DNA of 5,204 bases. Source: an uncultured Campylobacter sp. (GTDB lineage Bacteria; Campylobacterota; Campylobacteria; Campylobacterales; Campylobacteraceae). Location: contig CALIWP010000179.1 of NCBI GenBank assembly GCA_938046705.1, forward strand, positions 1 through 5,204. Reading direction: 5' to 3'. Below the pieces are notes generated by a model. It was given only the letters and a program-made list of their open reading frames with translations. It had not been told where the DNA came from and searched no databases. This document shows, in pieces, positions 1-5,204 of the stretch; positions within the stretch are counted from its first letter, which is position 1, and every line of letters begins with the position of its first letter. A program made the position numbers and the translations under genes.

Positions 1-757
1 GGTCCAGGCCATACAGCAGCTGCGACTTCTTGTAGATCGGCGTCTCGGGGGTGTTGAGATACTTCGGTGATTGCGGGTCCTCATTGAGGCGGCGGGCGCC
101 AAAACCGACGGTCGCCCCTGTGATGTCTCGGATCGGCCACATGAGGCGCCCCCGGAAACGGTCGTACAGACCACGATTTCCGCGCGAGGCAAGGCCTGCG
201 ATCTCGAGTTCCTTATCCGTGAAGCCCTTCGAACGCAGGTGGCGGGTGAGAGCATCCCAGGAGTCGGGCGAATATCCGACGCCGAAGTGAGTGCACATCG
301 CCTGGTTGAATCCGCGTTTCGCGAGGAATTGCCTGCCCGCAGCACCCTCGGCCGAGGCGAGCTGACGCTGGTAGAACTCTTCAGCGACCCGATGCGCTTC
401 AAGGAGGCGCTGACGTTTCCCGGGTTCTTCGCTGCGAACTTGTGTGCCGCCCTCTTCGTAGTGGAGCGTGATGCCCGCACGCTGGGCGAGGAACTCCACG
501 GCCTCTGTGAAGGACAAGTGGTTGATCTTCTGGACGAAGGAGATGACGTCCCCGCCCTCGCCGCAACCGAAGCAGTGCCACATCCCCAGGTGAGGGCGGA
601 CGTGGAAGCTGGGAGTGCGTTCATCGTGGAAGGGACATAGTCCTTTGAGGGACCCCACTCCTGCGGGGCGCAGGGCGACGTGCTCGCCGACGATCTCATC
701 GATCCGAGCGGCTTCGCGCACGAGGGCGATGTCCTCTTTACGAATCAGACCGGCCAT
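1..757 (-). CDS. dnaG: DNA primase DnaG, N-terminal 252 residues (cut by left edge)
   Basis: Replication primase, which makes the RNA primers at the fork together with the replicative helicase. My reverse-strand translation is open without a stop from the ATG at 757 to the left edge. It begins [20 protein letters not shown]. The CHC2 zinc-binding domain is visible with ligands C41, H44, C62 and C65 ([15 protein letters not shown] followed by [15 protein letters not shown]). The start of the RNA polymerase domain follows at about residues 120-252, with the conserved basic stretch [20 protein letters not shown] and then [20 protein letters not shown]. Bacterial primases are usually about 580-650 residues, so the catalytic TOPRIM part and the helicase-binding C-terminus lie outside the window. 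An in-frame GTG at 763 is a possible alternative start, but the ATG fits the leaderless promoter better. dgt lies upstream on the same strand, a known actinobacterial arrangement. Identification is secure. Confidence 0.96.
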   Translation of the reverse strand, partial: MAGLIRKEDIALVREAARIDEIVGEHVALRPAGVGSLKGLCPFHDERTPSFHVRPHLGMWHCFGCGEGGDVISFVQKINHLSFTEAVEFLAQRAGITLHYEEGGTQVRSEEPGKRQRLLEAHRVAEEFYQRQLASAEGAAGRQFLAKRGFNQAMCTHFGVGYSPDSWDALTRHLRSKGFTDKELEIAGLASRGNRGLYDRFRGRLMWPIRDITGATVGFGARRLNEDPQSPKYLNTPETPIYKKSQLLYGLD

Positions 758-769
758 GCGCACAGTCTA
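758..769 (-). promoter_or_regulatory. Leaderless -10 promoter of dnaG
   Basis: On the minus strand the text reads CTAGACTGTGCGCATG. TAGACT (769-764) fits the actinobacterial -10 pattern TAnnnT and is followed by exactly 6 nt before the ATG, so transcription would start at or next to the start codon. There is no Shine-Dalgarno sequence in the right place and no convincing -35 box. The same decamer and spacing occur before dgt. The promoter role is inferred from position and the repeated geometry. Confidence 0.6.
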
Positions 770-846
770 GCGATGCCCAGCAGGAGGGGCGCCGGGTAGG
801 CTCGCCCGCTCAACAGGCGATGAGCCTCAGCGATGCCCAGGAGGAG
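769..846. repeat. 18-bp direct repeat, two copies 60 bp apart
   Basis: The sequence AGCGATGCCCAG(C/G)AGGAG occurs at 769-786 and 829-846, matching at 17 of 18 positions. The first copy directly abuts and partly overlaps the -10 box of dnaG. It could be a decayed repeat or a pair of regulator-binding sites; nothing in the sequence decides between these. The 60-bp offset is three times the 20-bp period of the tandem repeat further along. Confidence 0.65.
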
Positions 847-880
847 ACGTCGGGACGGGTGATGCCCTCCGAGATCACGA

Positions 881-940
881 CGCCCAGCCAGGCCATGAAC
901 CCCCACCCAGGCCACGTGAACGCCCAGCCAGGCCCCATGA
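881..940. repeat. Three degenerate 20-bp tandem units
   Basis: Units at 881-900, 901-920 and 921-940. Units 1 and 3 share the 14-mer CGCCCAGCCAGGCC; unit 2 (CCCCACCCAGGCCACGTGAA) is more diverged but keeps the CCCAGGCCA core. Function unknown. The repeats account for the repetitive peptides seen when this stretch is translated, so those frames are not evidence of a gene. Confidence 0.6.
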
Positions 941-1006
941 GAAAGAGGAGCGGCAGGACATGAGAAAACGGCCAGGCACGATACTGCACTCATGAATCAT
1001 CGCCTC

Positions 1007-1039
1007 GCGTGCCGGACACGACAGCACATTCTGGCACGC
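1007..1039 (-). terminator. Stem-loop after dgt, possible terminator without a U-tract
   Basis: GCGTGCCGGA (1007-1016) pairs with TCTGGCACGC (1030-1039) around a 13-base loop. In the dgt transcript this gives 7 perfect pairs, one A-C mismatch and 2 more pairs, beginning 30 bases after the dgt stop. No run of U follows, so it is not a classical intrinsic terminator, though such hairpins are common after actinobacterial genes. A second weaker inverted repeat, TGTCGAG (1057-1063) with CTCGACA (1079-1085), straddles the dgt stop codon. Confidence 0.4.
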
Positions 1040-1068
1040 TCTGTGCCCGTGAACTGTGTCGAGGCTCT

Positions 1069-2367
1069 TCACAGCTGGCTCGACAGCATCCCGCACAGGC
1101 GCGCATGCCACTTCGAGGCAGAAGAATCCGTCAGGGAAGCGACCTGATCAATGACCGCCCGCACACGCCCCTCCTCATTCGAGGATTGACGCCACTGAGT
1201 TGCGAACACGGGCTCAAGGGCGTTCGGCCCGGCCTCCACCAATGCGTCAACAAGATCAGCGAGGAGGGTTCGCTGCTGATAGTAAACAGGCTCAGTCTCG
1301 CGTGGACTCATCACGAAATGGACCGCCAGCCCCTTGAGGACTTGGATCTCCGCTCGAGTCGAGGGCGGAACGACAAGATCCGCACGGTAACGGCCAAGAG
1401 GGCCTGGACCGAACTCCACACGCGTCGCTGACACGGCGGCGGAGCAAAAACGTCCGATGAGTTCACTTGTGAGGTCTTTGAGACGAGCGAGATCGGCGTA
1501 GGAGCCGTCGAAAGAGCCCATCCACTCGCCCAAGTGCACGAGCCGCTCGATCGCTGATTCAAGGTCGGCGCGAGCGACGCCGGGACCGTACCAGTCGAGA
1601 GTCGAGGCGATGACCCTCTCAAGGACCTCATCATCGCGCAGGCTGTGCACATCGCATTTTCCCGTCGCCACGGCATCTTCAACATCGTGCACGCTGTAAG
1701 CGATGTCATCGGACAGATCCATGATCTGGGCCTCAAGGCAGCGCCGCCCGAAAGGAGCACCTTCACGCATCCATTCGAAAACCTCACGGTCGTCCTCGTA
1801 CACCGAGTATTTGCGCAAAGACTTGTCCGGGTCGGGACCCTCCCCCCTCGCCCAGGGATACTTGCAGATCGCGTCGAGAGTGGCGCGCGTGAGGTTGAGG
1901 CCAGCGGGCTCCCCGTCCTCGTCAATGACTTTCGGTTCAAGACGCGACACGAGACGCAGGGTTTGGGCGTTGCCTTCGAATCCTCCGCAGTCGGCGGCGA
2001 GATCGTCGAGGACGCGCTCCCCGTTGTGACCGAAGGGCGGGTGGCCGAGGTCGTGGCTGAGGCAGGCCGCGTCCACGACATCCGGGTTGGCGCCGAGTTC
2101 CTTGCCGAGTTCGCGGCCCACCTGGGCGACTTCGAGAGAGTGGGTGAGGCGGGTGCGCACGAAGTCATCGCTTGCCGGGCCGAGGACCTGCGTTTTCTCC
2201 CCGAGTCTGCGCAAGCCTGAAGAGTGCAGGATGCGTGCGCGATCACGCTCGAAGGCCGTGCGCATCGCGGACTTCGCGGACTCTGCGACGCGCCTGGACT
2301 GATCGGCCTGCGAATAGACGGGGACGAGGCCTGCGTCCGAGGGATTACCTTGCAGTCGCGCGCTCAC
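1069..2367 (-). CDS. dgt: Deoxyguanosinetriphosphate triphosphohydrolase-like protein (HD-domain dNTPase)
   Basis: Cytosolic HD-superfamily enzyme that hydrolyses dNTPs, dGTP in the classical case, to deoxynucleosides and triphosphate, helping to set dNTP pools. Residue numbers count from the GTG at 2373. The metal site is visible: H78 in TRLTHSLEVAQ, H107-D108 in CLSHDLGHPPFGHNGE, and the distal aspartate in DLSDDIAYSVHD (219-230). The family segments GGFEGNAQTLR (130-140) and AGLNLTRATLDAICKYPW (157-174) are present, as is a C-terminal DQVASLTD. At about 432-434 residues it is full length for an actinobacterial Dgt. GTG codons at 2373 and 2367 could both start it. I chose 2367 because it sits 6 nt after a TAGACT box, exactly as in dnaG. 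Its apparent overlap with mrp lies on the contig junction and should not be read as a natural operon. The substrate range is inferred from the family. Confidence 0.94.
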   Translation of the reverse strand: MSARLQGNPSDAGLVPVYSQADQSRRVAESAKSAMRTAFERDRARILHSSGLRRLGEKTQVLGPASDDFVRTRLTHSLEVAQVGRELGKELGANPDVVDAACLSHDLGHPPFGHNGERVLDDLAADCGGFEGNAQTLRLVSRLEPKVIDEDGEPAGLNLTRATLDAICKYPWARGEGPDPDKSLRKYSVYEDDREVFEWMREGAPFGRRCLEAQIMDLSDDIAYSVHDVEDAVATGKCDVHSLRDDEVLERVIASTLDWYGPGVARADLESAIERLVHLGEWMGSFDGSYADLARLKDLTSELIGRFCSAAVSATRVEFGPGPLGRYRADLVVPPSTRAEIQVLKGLAVHFVMSPRETEPVYYQQRTLLADLVDALVEAGPNALEPVFATQWRQSSNEEGRVRAVIDQVASLTDSSASKWHARLCGMLSSQL

Positions 2368-3380
2368 GGCCACAGTCTAGCCGCCGCTTTTTCATAGCGT
2401 TTAGCTGTGACCGAGTTTGGCTCATAAAAGCTCACCGGCTTGCCGTTGTCGCCGCCGACTCTAACGGCAGGCTCGATAGGTATCTGGGCTAACACTTCGG
2501 TACTATAGGCTTTTGCCACTTCCTCGGTCGTGCCTTTGCCAAATATATCATACTCCTTGCCGCTTTCAGGGCAGATAAATCCGCTCATGTTTTCCACGAT
2601 GCCTGCGATCGGTATGTGAAGCTTCTCAAACATATCAAGCGCGCGCTTGCTGTCATCTAGGGCTACAACTTGCGGAGTCGTGACGCACACGCCCGCAGTC
2701 ACCGGTACGCTTTGGGCTAGGGTTAGCTGCGCGTCGCCCGTTCCCGGAGGCATATCGAGGAACAACACGTCCAGCTCGCTCCAAAATACGTCTTTTAGCA
2801 GCTGCTCGATAGCTTTCATTATCATCGAGCCGCGCCAGATGAGACTCATGCCTTCTTCCATCAGCACGCCCATACTCATCATCTCGACGCCGTGAGTTAG
2901 GATCGGTTTTAGCTTGTTGCCGACGACTTGAGGCTGCGTGCCTACTTCGCCGAGCATTCTTGGGATGTTTGGACCGTAGATGTCGGCGTCTAGGATGCCT
3001 ACTTTTTTACCTAGCTTTGCCATCGAGATAGCCAAATTTAACGTCGTAGTGCTCTTACCTACGCCGCCTTTACCCGAGCTTACCATTACGAAATTTTTGA
3101 TCTGCGGAGCGATGTTTTTACCGCTTTGGCTGTTGCTTTTTTCCTCGGGGATTTTTGGTTGGATGATGTTGATGATGCACTCGTTTGAGCCCATCACGCG
3201 CTTTATATCGGTTCGCAGCTCGTTTGCTACGTCCAGATTTGAGCTTACGATCTCGACCTCGATTAAAATTTTATCGCCGATTTCGACGTTTTTTACGAAT
3301 CCAAAGCTCACGATATCTTTCTCAAAGCCCGGATATATCACGCCTTTTAGTCTATTTAAGACTTCCTCTTTACTTAACAT
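2364..3380 (-). CDS. mrp: Mrp/ApbC/NBP35-family Fe-S cluster carrier ATPase, C-terminus replaced at junction
   Basis: Cytosolic P-loop ATPase that holds an Fe-S cluster between two subunits and passes it to target enzymes. An N-terminal MIP18/DUF59-like domain spans about residues 1-75. The deviant Walker A motif is GKGGVGKS (103-110), followed by DADIYGPN (131-138) and switch [10 protein letters not shown] (209-216). The cluster-binding CxxC site is degenerate: [15 protein letters not shown] has C270, but serine at 273 in place of the second cysteine. The reading frame is 338 residues, whereas I recall Campylobacter Mrp as about 365-370. The last roughly 30 are missing because the frame stops 4 bases beyond the assigned joint. 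The ATG at 3380 has AAGGAG 4 nt upstream. It overlaps the end of thiC by 11 bp, implying translational coupling. In C. jejuni mrp also lies beside ispDF (recalled), which supports the genus assignment. Confidence 0.93.
   Translation of the reverse strand: MLSKEEVLNRLKGVIYPGFEKDIVSFGFVKNVEIGDKILIEVEIVSSNLDVANELRTDIKRVMGSNECIINIIQPKIPEEKSNSQSGKNIAPQIKNFVMVSSGKGGVGKSTTTLNLAISMAKLGKKVGILDADIYGPNIPRMLGEVGTQPQVVGNKLKPILTHGVEMMSMGVLMEEGMSLIWRGSMIMKAIEQLLKDVFWSELDVLFLDMPPGTGDAQLTLAQSVPVTAGVCVTTPQVVALDDSKRALDMFEKLHIPIAGIVENMSGFICPESGKEYDIFGKGTTEEVAKAYSTEVLAQIPIEPAVRVGGDNGKPVSFYEPNSVTAKRYEKAAARLWP
2366..2381. other. Probable chimeric junction between an actinobacterial and a Campylobacter segment
   Basis: GC content, codon use and gene identity all switch here. 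To the left, CTAGACTGTG belongs to the dgt promoter because the identical decamer precedes dnaG. To the right, the mrp frame is family-like up to its final AAARLW, which ends at 2370. About 11 bases (2370-2380) therefore fit both sides. After them mrp gains one proline and a stop taken from dgt. This pattern suggests a short-overlap join made in amplification or assembly. Natural transfer is possible but less likely. Confidence 0.8.
2368..2379 (-). promoter_or_regulatory. Leaderless -10 promoter of dgt
   Basis: The minus strand reads CTAGACTGTGGCCGTGAGC. TAGACT (2379-2374) is followed by 6 nt and then the GTG at 2367, the same geometry as at dnaG. The upstream part of the promoter has been replaced by mrp sequence, so any -35 element is lost from this window. 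Confidence 0.5.
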
Positions 3381-4704
3381 TTTTCTCCTTCATTAGATTT
3401 TTTGAAATTTTATACGCGCAAAATTTAGGCCCGCACATCGAGCAAAATTCTGCCTTTTTAAACGACTCTTGCGGCAGGCTCTCGTCATGCAGCTCGCGCG
3501 CTCTTTCGGGGTCTAGGCTTAGCTCAAACTGCCTGTTCCAGTCAAAAGCGTACCTAGCGTCGCTCATCGCGTGATCGCGTTCTATCGCGCGTGCTTTGCC
3601 TAGCGCGACGTCGGCTGCGTGAGCGGCGATTTTATGCGCTACGATGCCCTCTCTGACGTCGTTTGCGTTAGGTAGACCCAGGTGCTCTTTAGGCGTCACA
3701 TAGCACAGCATCGAGGCTCCGTAAAAGGCCGCCATCGTCCCGCCGATAGCCGAAGTGATATGATCATACCCCGCGCCGATGTCCGTAGGTAGCGGCCCTA
3801 GCACGTAAAATGGCGCGCCGTGGCACAGCTCGCGTTCGATTTTCATATTATACTCTATTTGGTTTAAAGGAATATGACCCGGCCCCTCGATCATCACCTG
3901 CACGTTTTTCTCCCATGCGCGCAGCGTCAGCTCGCCTAAAACCCTCAGCTCGCTAAGCTGAGCTTCGTCAGTCGCGTCGTATAGGCAGCCCGGACGAAGC
4001 CCGTCGCCAAGAGAGAGCGCTACGTCGTGAGCGGCGCAAATTTCTAAAATATCGTCAAAGGCCTCGTAAAACGGGTTTTCTTTATGATGATACATCATCC
4101 AGCTAGCAGTTAGGCTACCGCCGCGACTAACGATACCCATCTTGCGTTTTGCGACCAGCGGCATAAATTTGAGCAAAAAGCCCGCATGTATCGTAAAGTA
4201 GCTAACGCCCTGGCGCGCCTGCTTTTCGAGCGTTTTTAGGATGTCGCTAGCGGTTAAATTTTCGACTTCTTTTATATCGTGGATGATCTGATACATCGGC
4301 ACGGTGCCTATGGGGACGGTCGAGTTTGCGATTATAGCGCTTCTAATGGCATCCAGATCGCCGCCCGTGCTTAGATCCATGACCGTGTCGGCGCCGTATT
4401 TTAGGCAAATTTGCAGCTTTTCAAGCTCGGCGCAGATATCGCTGCTTAGGCTTGAGTTGCCGATATTTGCGTTGATTTTGGTTTTGGCCTCCCTGCCGAT
4501 CGCCATCGGGAGCAAATTTTCGTGATGGATGTTGGCAGGGATTATCATCTTGCCCGCGGCGACCTCGCTCCTAACGAGCTGGGGATCTAGCATTTCAGCC
4601 TGCGCTACGTAGTTCATCTCGGGCGTTATGACGCCTTTTTTAGCGTAGTACATCTGCGTCGGAGTTTTGTCGGCGGAGTCAAATTTGACCCGAAATTCTT
4701 TCAT
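3370..4704 (-). CDS. thiC: Phosphomethylpyrimidine synthase ThiC
   Basis: Radical-SAM-type enzyme that rearranges 5-aminoimidazole ribotide into hydroxymethylpyrimidine phosphate (HMP-P), the pyrimidine half of thiamine. The C-terminal CX2CX4C cluster motif is intact (C421, C424, C429 in CSMCGPKFC). Other family signatures are [15 protein letters not shown] (56-70), KINANIGNS (76-84), SRGGS (193-197), GDGLRPG (233-239), EGPGHIP (273-279) and [10 protein letters not shown] (313-322), the last two carrying the histidines of the metal site. At 444 residues it is the short form, without the long N-terminal extension of plant and many proteobacterial ThiC proteins. The ATG at 4704 has AAGGAG 6 nt upstream. 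It is the first gene of a leftward operon with mrp. I see no TPP riboswitch in the roughly 100 bp before it, although thiC is often so controlled. ispDF diverges from it. Confidence 0.97.
   Translation of the reverse strand: MKEFRVKFDSADKTPTQMYYAKKGVITPEMNYVAQAEMLDPQLVRSEVAAGKMIIPANIHHENLLPMAIGREAKTKINANIGNSSLSSDICAELEKLQICLKYGADTVMDLSTGGDLDAIRSAIIANSTVPIGTVPMYQIIHDIKEVENLTASDILKTLEKQARQGVSYFTIHAGFLLKFMPLVAKRKMGIVSRGGSLTASWMMYHHKENPFYEAFDDILEICAAHDVALSLGDGLRPGCLYDATDEAQLSELRVLGELTLRAWEKNVQVMIEGPGHIPLNQIEYNMKIERELCHGAPFYVLGPLPTDIGAGYDHITSAIGGTMAAFYGASMLCYVTPKEHLGLPNANDVREGIVAHKIAAHAADVALGKARAIERDHAMSDARYAFDWNRQFELSLDPERARELHDESLPQESFKKAEFCSMCGPKFCAYKISKNLMKEKNVK
3385..3390 (-). promoter_or_regulatory. 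Ribosome binding site of mrp inside thiC
   Basis: AAGGAG on the minus strand, 4 nt before the mrp ATG, lies within the last codons of thiC (Met-Lys-Glu-Lys). It fixes the mrp start and indicates that mrp is translated from the thiC message. Confidence 0.75.
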
Positions 4705-4710
4705 GTTTCG

Positions 4711-4737
4711 CTCCTTAAAATTTTGGTTCTAATCTTA
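4711..4737 (-). promoter_or_regulatory. Promoter and ribosome binding site of thiC
   Basis: On the minus strand, TAAGAT (4737-4732) is a plausible -10 box, preceded by the T-rich run TTTTTATCTTTTTTGAG typical of Campylobacter sigma-70 promoters, which lack a strong -35. AAGGAG (4716-4711) sits 6 nt before the ATG at 4704. The predicted untranslated leader is only about 20 bases, too short for a TPP riboswitch. Confidence 0.5.
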
Positions 4738-4769
4738 CTCAAAAAAGATAAAAACAAGCTTTTAGGATG

Positions 4770-4798
4770 TATAATATCGTAACACTTCGCCAAAGGAG
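4770..4798 (+). promoter_or_regulatory. Promoter and ribosome binding site of ispDF
   Basis: TATAAT at 4770-4775 is a perfect -10 box, preceded by the T-rich GCTTTTAGGATG. Transcription would start near 4782. AAGGAG at 4793-4798 lies 5 nt before a TTG and decides that start. The promoter diverges from that of thiC; the two -10 boxes are about 32 bp apart, so their upstream regions overlap. Confidence 0.6.
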
Positions 4799-4803
4799 AA
4801 ATT

Positions 4804-5204
4804 TTGCTAGACGTTACGCTGATAATGCTCGGAGCCGGAAGCTCCAGCCGTTTTGAAATGCCCGTTAAAAAGCAGTGGTTGCGCATCGGAAGCGATCCGC
4901 TATGGCTCTTTGCGGCTAAAAATTTAAGCTCGCACTATGCTTTTAAAGAGATAATCGTCGCCTCAAACGAGGAAAAATATATGAGCAAATTTGCCCCAAC
5001 GTATCGCTTCGTAAAAGGCGGCGCGACCCGTCAAGAGAGCCTAAAAAACGCACTTAAACTCGTTCAGAGCGAATTTGTTTTAGTTAGCGACATCGCTCGT
5101 CCGATGATTAGCGCCGAGCTTTTCTCGCGCATCATAGGCGGCATCCAAAACGCCGACTGTGTCGTGCCTGCGCTAAAAGTGCCAGATACCGTTTATCTGG
5201 GATC
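4804..5204 (+). CDS. ispDF: IspD part of bifunctional IspDF, N-terminal 133 residues (cut by right edge)
   Basis: The IspD domain transfers CMP from CTP to methylerythritol 4-phosphate in the MEP route to isoprenoids. In Campylobacter it is fused to IspF, which makes the cyclodiphosphate; the IspF half lies beyond the window, so the fusion is inferred. The frame is open from a TTG at 4804 to the edge. The nucleotide-binding signature LGAGSSSRFEMPVKKQW occupies residues 9-25 and is followed by PLWLFAAKNLSS. GGATRQESLKNAL (72-84), FVLVSDIARP (91-100) and DCVVPALKVPDT (118-129) follow the family pattern and closely resemble C. jejuni IspDF as I remember it. The TTG start is supported by a well-placed AAGGAG; the next in-frame ATG, codon 8, would cut into the first beta strand. 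Whether the complete gene encodes both domains cannot be seen here. Confidence 0.92.
   Translation, partial: MLDVTLIMLGAGSSSRFEMPVKKQWLRIGSDPLWLFAAKNLSSHYAFKEIIVASNEEKYMSKFAPTYRFVKGGATRQESLKNALKLVQSEFVLVSDIARPMISAELFSRIIGGIQNADCVVPALKVPDTVYLG

Larger units (their letters stand above)
758..1068. other. Noncoding region between dgt and dnaG
   Basis: About 310 bases with no credible gene. The reading frames here have no recognisable protein, and their low-complexity peptides follow the DNA repeats. From right to left (the direction of transcription) it holds a stem-loop after dgt, a stretch without visible features at about 945-1005, three 20-bp tandem units, two 18-bp direct repeats, and the dnaG -10 box. 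I looked for a tRNA T-loop signature and found none. A separate dnaG promoter next to its start suggests that dnaG can be transcribed independently of dgt. Confidence 0.6.

Noticed and set aside
71..640. Open frame of 189 codons on the plus strand
   Set aside because: It lies antisense to dnaG, whose zinc-binding and polymerase motifs are unmistakable.
745..993. Minus-strand open frame with repeated HVAWVGV-like peptides
   Set aside because: The peptide repeats follow from the 20-bp DNA repeats, and the frame overlaps the dnaG start. It has no ribosome binding site and no family likeness.
960..1147. Tiny plus-strand frames: an 11-codon ORF (960-995) with a GA-rich stretch upstream, overlapping by ATGA with a 51-codon ORF (992-1147)
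   Set aside because: The layout resembles a leader peptide and coupled gene, but the second frame runs antisense into dgt and matches nothing I recognise, so chance is more likely.
1645..2220. Long open frame (191 codons) on the plus strand
   Set aside because: It is antisense to dgt and arises from the codon bias of GC-rich DNA. It resembles no family, while the opposite strand has clear HD-domain motifs.
2364..2373. mrp-dgt overlap as a natural operon
   Set aside because: The two genes come from different compositional backgrounds, mrp is short at its end, and the overlap sits on the inferred junction.
1..5204. Novel defence, mobile or CRISPR system
   Set aside because: Every long coding stretch is a known housekeeping gene. 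I see no transposase, integrase, spacer array, or tRNA-associated insertion.

Overview
The window appears to be two unrelated bacterial genomes joined end to end, not one natural locus. Positions 1 to about 2370 are GC-rich (roughly 65-70% in the lines I counted). They carry actinobacterial-type genes: dnaG (cut by the left edge) and dgt, both on the minus strand, in the dgt-dnaG order familiar from Actinobacteria such as Mycobacterium. Positions from about 2380 to the right edge have a lower and more variable GC (about 35-58% per line), with many AAATTT-like words. They carry mrp, thiC and the start of ispDF with strong Campylobacter character. The gene texts suggest an Actinomyces- or Schaalia-like organism on the left and a moderately GC-rich Campylobacter (the curvus/rectus/showae/gracilis group) on the right. 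Both groups live in the human mouth, so a chimeric contig from an oral metagenome or an amplified sample is the simplest explanation; that is inference.

Left part: dnaG (757 to the left edge) encodes the replication primase. About 310 noncoding bases follow, holding short direct repeats, three tandem 20-bp units and a stem-loop just after dgt. Then comes a complete dgt (1069-2367), encoding an HD-domain dNTP triphosphohydrolase. Both genes have the decamer CTAGACTGTG at the start, placing a TAGACT -10 box exactly 6 nt before the start codon, the geometry of leaderless actinobacterial transcripts.

Junction: at about 2370-2380 the Campylobacter mrp reading frame runs into the dgt promoter and stops after three further codons. 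Eleven bases can be assigned to either side. The resulting mrp-dgt overlap looks like an operon but is probably artificial.

Right part: thiC (HMP-P synthase of thiamine synthesis) and mrp (Fe-S cluster carrier ATPase) overlap by 11 bp and form a leftward operon. A short divergent promoter region separates them from ispDF (isoprenoid synthesis), which runs off the right edge. The thiC-mrp pairing makes biological sense, because ThiC is an Fe-S enzyme and Mrp/ApbC proteins support Fe-S enzymes, including in thiamine synthesis. I see no mobile element, CRISPR array, tRNA, rRNA or novel defence-type system.
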